Source: Micractinium sp. NFX-FRZ
Taxonomy: Eukaryota; Chlorophyta; Trebouxiophyceae; Chlorellales; Chlorellaceae
Length of the DNA stretch: 64,000 nucleotides
Assembly (NCBI GenBank): GCA_029339195.1
Contig: JAPTJF010000251.1
Location: forward strand, 1-64,000
Reading direction: 5' to 3'
Numbering within the stretch: the first letter of the stretch is position 1; every line of letters starts with the position of its first letter. A program made the translations under genes and the position numbers. Shown piece after piece: positions 24,767-34,727 of the stretch. The notes under the pieces were generated by a model. The model worked only from the letters and a program-made list of their open reading frames with translations, was not told the DNA's origin and searched no databases.

Positions 24767-25357
24767 TCAACAAGGGCGGCAGGGGAGGTTTTTTTGCAGC
24801 AGTCGGCAACCTGCTAGAGGGGGCAGGGTGCCGGGTGCGGTGCCGCAGAGCCCCAGCCGCTTAAAGAAAGGCAGGGACGAGCTGGCAGGATTTCCAGGTG
24901 CAGGCTGTGCTAAGGAGCCTGCTAGTTCAAGCAGGTTTCTGGAAGCACAGCGTGCAGCAGCCAGCTGGAAAGCAAGGAGAGGGGATATTGCTCGCCTGAC
25001 GTGAAGGTGCAGGGGTCGGTGGGGACGGGAGCTCGGTGTGGTGTTGTTGTCGCTGATCTGGAGGATGGTGTTGATAGCAGGGTGGTTGTCGGGGTTGTTG
25101 ATGTCGGTGCTGATGCGACGCCAGATGGGTGACCAGCGCAGGCGTGGATGGGAGGTGGGAGGAGGAGGTGGAGGTGGCGGTGGCGGGGGTACGGCGGTGG
25201 CAGCGCCAGTAGTTGCTGAAGTGCCGTGCCTGGAGAGCATGAGCCCGAGCAGCGGGAGCAGCAAGGCAACAGCCAGAGCCACAGCCATGCAAGACGCAGC
25301 AATGCCGCAGACCCGACCCCCAGGGGCCTCTATGTAGCGGGCATTTGGACCAGCCAT
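24767..25357 (-). CDS. Retroelement ORF1: membrane segment plus polyproline
   Basis: ATG 25357 to TGA 24767 encodes 196 residues lying wholly between the pseudo-LTRs. After MAGPNARYIEAPGG comes a strongly hydrophobic helix (about residues 16-42, including MAVALAVALLLPLLGLMLS). Then come a short basic and Thr/Ala-rich link, a run of 11 prolines, and a longer tail that looks disordered. No nucleic-acid-binding motif is seen. Its end overlaps the RT frame, which lies at -1 relative to it; see the slippery site at 24788-24794. It may be a separate protein, or the N-terminal part of a frameshift fusion of 1,208 residues. It could also be non-coding leader that is open by chance, since the DNA is GC-rich. 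Confidence 0.5.
   Translation of the reverse strand: MAGPNARYIEAPGGRVCGIAASCMAVALAVALLLPLLGLMLSRHGTSATTGAATAVPPPPPPPPPPPTSHPRLRWSPIWRRISTDINNPDNHPAINTILQISDNNTTPSSRPHRPLHLHVRRAISPLLAFQLAAARCASRNLLELAGSLAQPAPGNPASSSLPFFKRLGLCGTAPGTLPPLAGCRLLQKNLPCRPC
24788..24794 (-). promoter_or_regulatory. Putative -1 ribosomal frameshift heptamer A-AAA-AAC
   Basis: In the ORF1 frame the codons are CAA AAA AAC CTC, so the heptamer A AAA AAC stands in the phase required for -1 slippage. After a -1 slip the next codons read CCT CCC CTG CCG, which is exactly the RT frame. ORF1 stops at TGA 24769-24767 and the first RT-frame ATG is 24761-24759, five bases after it, so termination-reinitiation is the alternative. 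I could not identify a stimulatory stem-loop or pseudoknot downstream by eye. Confidence 0.5.
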
Positions 25358-25463
25358 CCCGGCCTCTCAACGGAGCGGCCTTCGGGCGTGGTCAAAGGCA
25401 CCGCTCTTCCACTCCACTGGTGCTCCAGGAGAACCCTGGAAACAGAAGCAGGCGGGTTCTGAG

Positions 25464-26021
25464 TATATGTGCTGGGCTGTGAGACAGGCCCACAACCGAG
25501 CGGGCGGATAGGCAGGGGAAGTGAGGGATGGGGGCGGCGGTGCCGCCGCCAGGGGCGGCAGCGGTCAACCTAGGGGAGGTCCTGGCAAGTGCTTACGGCT
25601 GCGCACGGCAAGCAGCATAGCTGGCAGTGCAGAGCGCTCATACACGCTGGTGAAGGGCAAGGGCACACCTGAAGCCAGGGGCGCGGGAGCGGAGCTTGGC
25701 CGGGTCAGCAACACGGGGGGAAGGGCGGTCAACAGTGGGGCTGCAGCGCACGGGGCCGGGCACTTGCGCAGGACTGGCGGGGAGGTGAAGGGAGCGAGGT
25801 TATGTAAAAGGTGTGAGGTGCTATGCATGCTGTGGCTGACCGTGCTGTTGCAGGAGTGGTGCAGGGCATACCAAATTGTAGGGAGGGCAGCTGACTCAGC
25901 CTGTCACACCATAGCAGGCATATAAATGCAGCAGGGACAAGTAAGTGCAGCTCTGCAGGAGGGCACATGACTCTGCTTTCTTGCCGGCACCGCCGGCAAG
26001 AAAGCAGGAGGCAGGGGCAGG
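25464..26021 (-). repeat. Right (5') pseudo-LTR of the retroelement
   Basis: This second copy of the 558-bp terminal direct repeat lies upstream of ORF1 in element orientation, so it probably provides the promoter or template end. It has the same hairpin and the same right-facing CATATAAATG (about 25919-25928). On the other strand it reads 'tttatatg', a weak TATA-like sequence for the element transcript. Confidence 0.88.
25973..26007. other. Perfect 16-bp inverted repeat inside right pseudo-LTR
   Basis: The same 16-base arms and ACC loop as in the left repeat. In element orientation this hairpin would fall near the 5' terminus of the insertion. Confidence 0.85.
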
Positions 26022-26180
26022 GTTTGTTGAATTGTGTGTTGTTCTCATAACGTGTGATTGCAAACTTTCACAGGGATTCGTGAATTGAATTCAGTGATCC
26101 GGTCATGCCACAGTGCCAGTAAAGTGGGAGCTGCTGGCCAGGAGAAAGAGAGGCATGCACGCCGCGCCCAAGAGCGCGCG

Positions 26181-29100
26181 TCAGCGGGCGGGCCGCATAC
26201 GCTCCCGCACGTACGCCTGATCCCGTGCCGGGATGTGGCGCAGGTTCTGCACCCCCTCGGTCGACGCCTCTCGCCAGTGCGCAGGCTGCAGACAGGCGAG
26301 GTGATACCAGCTGAAGCCGCCGCCGCCGCCGCTGCGCCGCCCGCCGAGCGGCCGCATGCCGATGCGCGTAACGTTCTCGCCAATGCCCGCCGTGCATGCA
26401 GTGCAGCGTGCCGTGCTCGATTCAGCCGACAACTCTACCCTGAACTCGTTGCGAGTGGGCGCAGCGGGCGCAGGCGCACGGTGCGGCACGGCGGCGCCCC
26501 GCCGTCGGCTGCCGCCACCACCAGCGGCCCAATGCGGCTCAGGCTGCAAGCCCAGAGGATCCGCAAGCAGCCCGCCGCCAAAGCCTCCAAAACCGCCCAG
26601 CGGCCCAGCACCCAGGATTGTGGCAGCCAGCGCGGCCATCATGTCGGCGCCCCGCCCGCCCCCGCTGCGCCCTGCAGGTGGCACGGCGCAGGCAAGATTG
26701 GTTAGTGGCACACAGGGAGCCAAGTCCTTTGGGATCCGCAGCAGCATTTGAGGCAGGGCAACACACAGCACGCGGCAGGGCTACGCTGGCTGGCCTGAAC
26801 ACAGGCTTTAAAGGCAGGCACGCCCGGCACGGCAAGCGTGCAGCCATCGCGCTGCAACCTTACCGCCGCTGCCGCCCGCCCGGTCGCGCCCGCCGCCGCC
26901 ACCGCGCTCCCAGGGTGATGCCAGCTCCTTCTCCAGCCGCTCCCGCTTGGCCTCCCAAGACGCCACCTTCTCTTGTCGAGACTCCTTGTCCTCAGCTGAC
27001 AGCTGTGGTCACAGGAAGGGGGCGGAGCGTACGCGTGGTTATGAGGCGGACAGAACAGGGGGGAACAGTCTGAGGGGGCCAGGACTCCCACCGACTGTGC
27101 CTGCGTTTTACCGACCCCCTGCCCAGCCTCATCTCCCTTCCCCCTGCTGCCTGCTTCACTCCCTCCCTGCCAGCGTTGCCAAGCTGCCCAAGCCTCCCAC
27201 CTCCACCGGGCAGCCACTCACCGATAGGGCGACCATTGAGATGATGTTGTCAATCTGGTGGGCCCGCACCGGCGCTCCCGCAGCCTTCACCCTGCGGAGC
27301 GAGACGACAGGCAGCATGCCATGGCATTGAGGCGCCACATCAACAGGCACAGCAGTGTGTAGTGGTGGCGGAACATGCGTGCATGCAGGCAGGCAGGCAG
27401 AGTGCACCACCTTACCATGCTCCTGTCCAGCTGCTGCCTGGCATCACCTCCCAGGCTCTTTGCAAGCGCTCTGCGTGGAACCGCCCAGCGACCCTAACCC
27501 AGCCAAACCGTGCCCTGTGGCTCGCCTGCAGGTGGGGCACTCCCGCTTGCCCTTGCCCAGCCACCCCGCCAGGCACTCCCCACAGAAGGAGTGGTTGCAG
27601 GGGTACATGGAGTGGGTGGCCACCAGCATCTCCTGCAGGGGGTGGGGCAGGTGGGTGGTATGGAAAGACAAGGAGGAGTGGGAAAAGGCAGTGGGAGAGC
27701 AGCAGGATAGGAGGAGGCGCAGGGCGGGAGCTGGGGCAAGCTGTTGGAGTGGGTGGCCACCAGCATCTCCTGCAGGGGGTGGGGCAGGTGGGTGGGGGTC
27801 ACGGACAACAAGAGTGGGAAAGGGCAGTTTGGAGGCCAGCAGGGTGGTGAGCGGGTGCAAAGGTGCACGGACAGGTAAACGCGGATGCAGTGGGAGCGTA
27901 GTGACGGCAGGAGAGGGGAGGCAGCGGCAGCGGGAAAGGCAGAATGCAGGGCCAGCGGGAGGTGGGGATGTGCGGGGACGACAGGCTGGGGCTGTGCCCT
28001 GAAGAATGCTGCCCTGGCATGTCCCTGGAGCATAGAAGCTACTGACGCAAGGGCGGGAACGGGGAGTGCGGCAGCCGGGTGCGAAGAAGTGCAGCAGGCA
28101 GGCGAGGGCAGGGAGCAAGATGGTCATCAAGAGGGAGGGCTTGCCTGGCAGATGGCGCACATCAGCTCCTGGTGCATGCTTGAGAGGTCGGTGCCTGGCG
28201 CTGCTGCCGCTGCCGCCGTAGCTGCCGCCGGCTCAGCCCCTGCCGCTGCTGCCGCTGCCGCAGCGCCTGCCGATGCCGCCGGGCCCGGTGCCGCGGCCGC
28301 ATGGCTGGTGCCAGCAGTGCAGCGGTGCTGCAGGCGTGCCTCAGGGCTTGGTCTGGCGCGCTTGGACTCCTGTTCAACCTGCAGGGGGCGTGGACACGAG
28401 CAGCAGCACTGTCGTTCGTGGTTGACCAGCAATCAGGTAAGTGGGAGCTCGCAGGGAGCATTGGCAGGGGTGGCGGGGAGCATGGCCTCAAACAGCAGTA
28501 CATGAATTGCGCACTGTCGAGAGCAGAAAACAGTGCAGAGATTGACTGCTCGGTGGTGGCGCACCCCGGCGCCCACCCCGACGCCCGCCCAGCCTACCTC
28601 CTGAGCCGAGCCGTGCCGCCGCTTGCTGGGGGAGCTCGCGAGATCCACAAACTCTGCCGCTGCTGCTGCTGCTGCGCCACCACCCGCTGCCGCCCCACCC
28701 GCCGCCGCTGCAACCTGCGCCCACGACGGCCCTGCGCCAGCCGTGCCGCCGGTACCACCCCAGCCAGGGCGCCGCTGGTGCCCAGCAGCCTGGGGAGAGG
28801 GGGAGGGTGAGTCTGCCGTGAGGTCCACAAGGTCTGGCTCTGCTGCCGGGCGCGGCGGCGGCACCTGCAGCGCCGGTGGCCTGCGCTGTGCAGTGGATGC
28901 CGGGGCTGCTGCTGCTGCCGGAGGGGCTGCCTGCGCTGCACGGTGGCCCATCCCAAAGAACGGCTGCGTAGCACCCTGCACTGGCAGCGTGCCTGGCGGC
29001 AGCAGCTGAGTGGCACCCTGCACCGGCATCGCCCCGGGCGGCAGCTGCTGCGTCGCGCCGTGCATCGGCAGCATGCCTCGCGGCAGCGGCGCTGGCTGCA

Positions 29101-30960
29101 CTGTCGCGGGCGTGGGACCACCGGCCCCGCCAGCAGCTGCATCCTCTGCGGGGGCGCTGCCCTGACCAGAGCAGGGCTGCTGTGAGGCCAGGTAGGCTTC
29201 ATACGCCTCGATCGCCGCCAGGTCAAGTGCTGCACTTTCATCGCTGTCATCAGCCTGCTCTGCCGCCGTGACAGCAGCGCCTGCCTCTGCTGCCACGCCC
29301 GCCGCCCCTGCCTCTGCTGCCGGCGCAAGCGGCCCCGGCTGCTGCTGCACTGGCATGCTGCCCGGCTGCATTGAGCCACCAGGGCCAGGCTCTGGAGACA
29401 CCACTGCCTCCTCGCTGCCCGCCCCTGCCTGCAGGGCTGCCTCTTCAGGCGACCGCGGCGATGCCACCTCCGCGGCCGCCTGCTGCTCAGCCTGCTGCAC
29501 GCCATGCTGGCCACGCTGCACGGCGGGCGGCCCCGGGCTGAAGCGGTACACCTCTCGGGCTGGCGCCGCTGGTGCTGCTGCCTGGGGTCCGCCAGGCCCA
29601 GCAGCTTCCATCGAAGGTGACGCCGGGGGCCCCTGCCCCGGTGGCACATAGCTGGCCAGGAATTGGTGCAGCTGGCGCACGCGCCACACCCAGGGGTTGG
29701 GGCGCGGATGGCCTCGCAGCGCAATGGTGCTGGGCCTGCAGCAGTCACCAGAGCTTGGAGGCTGGGTCAGGATGAAGCAGGTACAGGGCAGGCCACAAGC
29801 AGCAGCAGCGGCAGCTGAGCTCGAGAATACCGGGATGGAAGGCGCAGAGACCACAACCAGGCGCATAGGCAGGCGGGAAGGTTGGCGGGCCAGCAGGCGG
29901 GAAGCTAGGCAGCAGGCAGGCTGGCTGGCCCGCTCACCCGCCAAAGGACACGACATCATCTTCTTGCAGCACCCTGCAGGAGCAATGGCACGGTTCAGGC
30001 GGGCGCCCGGTGGGTGCAGGCGGGTGGGAGAGGCAGGGCCGAGAGCCACGCAGGCATCCGCCGCTGGGCATGGGTGCACTGGCGTGCCTTCCACCCAACC
30101 CCAAGCACGGCCTCGTGCCCTGCCCACACGCAGCCAATTGAAGAAATCACCCCGCCGCGTGCTGCTGGCCTCCATGCGCTGATGACTTGCACGAGCGCTG
30201 TTCAAAGCGCCCCACCATCTGCCCAGCCCGCAAACCCCACACCTTCAACAGCACAACACAACACAGTCGCATTCTTAAGATTCAACAACACAAACACAGC
30301 ACCGTCGCTGTCAACCACCGGCTGCTGTTGTGCCACATGCGTTGCCGTTTGGATGAAGTTCACGGGCGCCACCACACCCTCCATCCATCCCAACCAACCA
30401 CACCCAACCACCCTTATAAACCTGCATTAAACCAAAGCAACCAATCAACCCACCGCGTGCTACTGGGCTCCATGCGCTGGTCGTTCACATAGGTGCCATT
30501 GACGGCGCCCAGGTCCACCAGCTGGATGTGGCCATCCACCACTTCCAACCGTGCATGCTGGCGGGACACCTGCAGGTTTGTACAGCTTTGGTGACAACGT
30601 CAGACTGGGGGTGAGAGCCAGGAGGCACAGCGCGCTGGCGGCTGGGCATGCTGAGCTTGCTTTCCTTCCACAGCTCGGCCCAACCAGGCCCCACCCGCCC
30701 AGCACCCACAACTTGCACCCAGCCTGGAAACAGCTATAACACAGCACAGCAGTTCGCAGGGCTGCGTTTCTTGTACCAGTGTCAGCACCCACCATGTTGA
30801 CGAGCTTCTCCGGCAGCGGCTGCGCCGACGCGCAGTCCATGCGTATCGCGCTCAGCAGGTTCTGCTCCACGCGTCCCACCGTCACAACACCCCGTCCCGC
30901 CACAAAGGCCTGGTCAAGGGCCACGCTGGTGGCGGGGCTGGGGTTGACTGCTGACAGCAT
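26181..30960 (-). CDS. CHFR-like E3 ubiquitin ligase: FHA, RING, PARP-type-like zinc finger
   Basis: Nine exons join in frame: 30960-30793, 30569-30454, 29973-29938, 29735-28598, 28378-28145, 27632-27526, 27291-27222, 27002-26864 and 26671-26181, giving 832 residues. An FHA domain (about 25-115) shows VGR, VSRQHARLEV, LGAVNGTYVN and LQEDDVVSFG, so it should bind phosphothreonine. A long Ala/Pro/Gln-rich disordered middle follows. A C3HC4 RING is built across two introns: CAICQEM, then HSMYPCNHSFCGECL, then ECPTCR. After a coiled segment (SAEDKESRQEKVASWEAKR), the C-terminus has CTACTAGIGENVTRIGMRP and FSWYHLACL, like a PARP-type zinc finger. FHA plus RING plus a C-terminal zinc module is the layout of CHFR checkpoint ligases. 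Two introns use GC donors (after 28145 and 27526). Confidence 0.85.
27608..27795. repeat. Duplicated splice-acceptor/exon-start segment in CHFR-like gene
   Basis: 'agtgggtggccaccagcatctcctgcagggggtggggcaggtgggtgg' occurs at about 27611-27659 (real RING exon start and acceptor) and again at about 27748-27797 inside the intron. The second copy offers a decoy acceptor followed by codons EMLVATHS. Confidence 0.75.
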
Positions 30961-32401
30961 GGCGGGCGGGTGACGGGGCACACGGGGAAAGCGCTGCCTG
31001 CCGCCTGCGAGCGCTGCGGGACCGACTGGCCGCCTGCTGTGGAGCAGTTGTGCAGAAGGGCATGCAGGCGAGGGGGGTGCAGTTTGATGATTGCCAAGAG
31101 ACGCATGCAGTAGCTTGTGCTGACAAAAGTAGCCCAGCTGCCAGATTAGGGCTGCACAAAGCCTGCCGCAAGCAGTGCAGAGGGTCTCGGCGGCGGACAC
31201 TGGCGGGCGCGCTTGGGTCACTCTGTACACAGGGCTCGCGCCTCGGCTGCAGCCCCAAGTTGTCTCCGCCTCGCTTCCGAGCGCCGTTTGCACGCCTGGT
31301 TGAAGCCCACACCCACGCGGGCTGCCCTGCGACAGCCAGTCGGCTGTCTTGAACTCTGCGCACCTGTGAGCTTGATTGGGCGCTGGACACTCACGCCGCC
31401 AGCTGCATCGCGTCCGTGGCTGCGAGCACGCGGAGGCGAGGGTGAGCGCGAGAACCCCTCGGCGCTCACGTCCTCGAAACTGGCTTTCTCGACCACAGAG
31501 TGTTGTGTTCTGCCGTGGGAAGCGGGCGACGTGAGAGGAGGGCTCCTCTGGGCTGTGTTGCATTGCCAGCGCCGCGCGTGCTGAGGCGTCACGGGACGCC
31601 GACTGCGCGCACTGACTGCACTGAGTTTGTAGTTTTTTTTTAGTTTTTTTTTCTCAAACCATCCGACCTGGCACATTCTGGAAAACGTGGAGCTATGCAG
31701 AATCAATGGAAGAGCTGCAAATGCCATCATGCCTGAAAATGCACGCTGCTGCTCCCGCTAACGCCGGGGTGCCCAACACTTGCCAGTGCCAACCGCCGCC
31801 AACCTTGGTAGCGAGCAGCCAAACTGGGAGGTGAAGAAAGCGTGCGAAATCCGACTACACGCAACCCTTACAACGGCATTCCCAACCCGGCTTTGTGACC
31901 GGCCAGGTGCAGCCATTTCCTGCCCTGCTGATGGGTACGCCTTCCTGCTACTGTCCACATGGGCCTGCACCCAAGCCTGCACACAAGCACCGCAAGGTCC
32001 GGCCATCTCCAGCGCCACATTTGAATACAGAGAGGCCAGAGGCTTGGAGCTCTTGCTTTCGTTCTAGAATGTGCCCGAGTAGGCCCAAACTGGCAGCTGT
32101 GCAATTGCAATTGCTGTTGCACTGCATTGGTGCCACTCACAACCGCTTGCTGTGGGGTACAGCCCCTTACCCAAGTGGGTGCTGTTTCTCAAAGTGCTGT
32201 AATTCAATTTGAAGCCACATGGCAGCACTCGTTAAAACTGCAGCCATATCTCTCGGCCTAAATCGAGGAGACTGTCAGTCGCACTTGATTGACGCAGCAG
32301 CTGGACGCTGCCGCCACCCGCCACAGCGGGTCCAGCATAGATCTTTGGTTACTGTCGGTGCTTCGCCTGTCAATCCCAACAGCTAACACAGATTTGCGAC
32401 A
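30961..32401. promoter_or_regulatory. Divergent intergenic region, CHFR-like / MYND genes
   Basis: These 1.44 kb lie between two divergent start codons. They include a T-rich stretch (about 31626-31655, two T runs of 8-9) and a lower-GC part at 32180-32400. I see no further gene and no clear core promoter motif. Confidence 0.4.
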
Positions 32402-34414
32402 ATGTTCCGGAGGCAACTCACGCTCCTTGGCCAGCTGCAAGCGGGTTTTGCAGAAGGGTGCCGCTCCGAGGCAGCGGCAAAGCGCCTGTTTTTGCAGGCT
32501 CAAGAACTTGAGCGTCTCTCATTCCAAGAAGAAGAGGACGCGGGGCAGAACACGCCAGAGTTCCGGAGGTGGGAACTCTTGCCTGCTCTGCACGCTAGCT
32601 CTCTACTGCATTATCGCAAGAGGTGCATATATGTAAATACGATACATCAAGAAGGACAGGGCGTCAGCTGTCTCACCTGCGCGTCCACCACAGCCCCGCC
32701 TTCAGACTGCACGCCCGCCGCCGCCCTCCCCTCGTGCCCCCCAGAGAGCTCGTGGGACTGGCCACGCGGCTGGTGCAGTTTGGCAGCCAGCTCGTAAACC
32801 AAATCAATGGGCCAGCGCATCTGGGATCCCTGGTGATGCTGGTCGAACAGCTGGGCGCGGCCATCACGGCGGTCAAGGCGCTGGCTTTGCTGGGCGTGAA
32901 ACTGATGCTGCCGGCGCAGGATGCTTACCGCCTTGCCAGCGCTGCTTCCGTCATATTTGAGGCCGGGCGGCACATGCTGCGCCTGCTGCGCCAGACGGGG
33001 ACCTCGCTGGAGGCACTGCTGAAGCTGGAGATACAGGGTGCCATGCTGGTCACGGCGCACCTGCTGCCGCCTGATCAGCAGCCGGCAGCGGCGGCGGCAT
33101 TTGCGGGCAGCACAGGCAGGCCAGGCGTGCTGCTGCCATGGATCCGGGAGGTTGTCTGCACACTGGACGCCTGCACAGGTGCGTGTGATTGATCGGTGCC
33201 AGGCCTGTGCTGGGGTGGCCCCTTGCCGGCTCAATGGATCCATTGCTGCGTGCCATCTGGTTGCTGCCGCCTGCCAGCTGGCCGTGTGCTGAGCAACATT
33301 CATGGCTGCCCATCTGACCTCTGCAGGAGAGAACGTCAGCAGGCTGATGCTTGACTTCTGTGTGCTTGCCAACAAGCTGCTGGGTAAGGGACCCTACTCC
33401 AAGCACGCTGCAGCGCTGGCAGCCGACGCACGCCTGCAGCACGCCATCACCAGCCTGCTGCTGCGCCGCAGCCTGCCAGCCCTGGCGGCCGCGGTGGCCG
33501 CTGACCCAGGGGGGGTGGTGATTGAGAGCAGCTACACGCTCGAAGCACTGTTTGCCTTGCTGGCATCAGACTGCCTGCAGCCCAGCGTCCAGCGGGAGCT
33601 ACGGCAGGCGGGCGGCGCTGCGGCGGTCCGGCACGTGGCTGCCATTGCCAGAGCGCTGCCGGCCAGCCAATGCCCAGCTGCAAAAGGTGTGTGCGGCCAT
33701 ATGGGGTGTGTGCAATCCTCGACCTGTTTTCTGCTGCCTTGGAGCACAGTGTTCAGGAGTGCAAGAGCAAGCCCACTGGATTCCTTCTAGTGTACCCCAT
33801 GATGTCAACAGTAGTGCCTCTGTTGTGCTGTGCAGGCTGCCTGCCTCCAGACCTGCCTCTGAAGCGTGCCACAGCTGATTGGACTGGCTTCAGAAACCAG
33901 CGGCCAGCTGGCACTGTGTGCCAGCACTGGTGGTGGCGGTGACATGCTTACCCAGGCAGGCGAGTCGGCCCGGCAGATGCGCGACACACTGGCTGCAGCA
34001 GCAGAGGCCACTGAGAGTGGCGCACCAGCGCTTGCACAGCAGAAGGGGCGACAGCTGGCGAGTGAGGTGCAACGGGTGCTGCTGCCGGCAGCCCTGGATG
34101 CAGCTGCTGCCCTGCAGCAGCACTGGGAGCAGACGGGCCAGCGGCAGGAGGGCAGGCTGCAGCTGGCGCGGGCGGCAGCCGTCCGCAGCTGCGCCAACCT
34201 GCGCTGCGCAAACGTTGGGCTGGGGGGCGGCCCGGACGCGGGCAGCGTGCGCGGCTGCAAGCGCTGCAGCGCCTGCCGTGCAGTGTGGTACTGCAGCACG
34301 GCCTGCTCGCGGGCCGACTGGCGCACGGCCGGCGGCGGGCACAAGTGGACGTGCGAGGCTCTGGCGGCAGAGTTGGCTGGGCAGCAGCAGCTGGCGGCAG
34401 CTGGCGGCAGCTGA
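32402..34414 (+). CDS. MYND-type zinc finger protein
   Basis: Four exons were reconstructed: 32402-32568, 32706-33178, 33327-33686 and 33894-34414, about 506 residues. The acceptors of exons 2 and 4 are the least certain. The long N-terminal part is Leu/Ala-rich and helical (for example ALALLGVKLMLPAQDAYRLA and HAITSLLLRRSLPALAAAVA) without a motif I know. The C-terminus holds a MYND finger: CANLRC, then GCKRCSACRAVWYCSTAC, then SRADWR and GHKWTC, which carries the full Cys/His set for two zinc ions. MYND fingers bind short proline-containing peptides, so this is probably a scaffold or regulatory protein. No SET domain is visible. The TGA follows an Ala/Gln-rich tail. Confidence 0.78.
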
Positions 34415-34727
34415 GGGCACGGCGGGGGCGCGGGCCCGTGCTGGCCTGCTTTTCTCTCTCATTTGCAACTGCAACAAAGCATACACTCTTGTGATATCGC
34501 AAAGCCAGATATAGCATCTCAGGCGGCGGGAGAGCAGGGGCCAAGTTGGCCGCCACATCAGCAGCTACAGGCGGTGGAAAGCGCGGCGCGGCCTGGGGAT
34601 ACATAGGGAGCGCGTTCCGGCCAACTGACATTCATTCCCCAACCTTCGGTTGCCCACAAACCCCGTCAGGCCCCCCAGCCAACTCCCCTTTGCGCACTTC
34701 CAACTACTCCAGCAGCATCCAGACACA
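34415..34727. promoter_or_regulatory. Short tandem intergenic region
   Basis: 313 bases separate the MYND gene from the next forward gene. 'ataca/atatcgc' near 34480-34515 is a lower-GC patch that could hold the 3' end of the first gene. No definite TATA box is seen before ATG 34728. Confidence 0.35.

Larger units (their letters stand above)
21039..26021 (-). mobile_element. Penelope-like retroelement with N-terminal GIY-YIG, complete
   Basis: A 4,983-bp element on the reverse strand is bounded by two direct repeats of 558 bp that look identical. Reading 5' to 3' on the reverse strand it holds the right repeat, a short leader, a 196-residue ORF with a membrane segment, a reverse-transcriptase ORF with an N-terminal GIY-YIG nuclease, a 135-bp tail and the left repeat. 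A GIY-YIG nuclease joined to an RT is the hallmark of Penelope-like elements. The N-terminal nuclease matches the permuted clade described from green algae and other eukaryotes (Chlamys/Naiad type, from memory). The repeats would be the 'pseudo-LTRs' of that group. Identical repeats and intact ORFs imply a recent insertion. No clear target-site duplication is seen; 'gggttt' occurs at both flanks but overlaps the ends. Confidence 0.85.

Noticed and set aside
25464..26021. Hammerhead ribozyme in the pseudo-LTR
   Set aside because: I looked on both strands for CUGANGA plus GAAA cores as found in many Penelope-like elements and saw none. A covariance search would settle it.
21028..26026. A 'gggttt' target-site duplication around the retroelement
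   Set aside because: The hexamer at 21028-21033 and 26020-26025 overlaps the repeat end on the right and is offset by TATA bases on the left, so it does not bracket the element cleanly.
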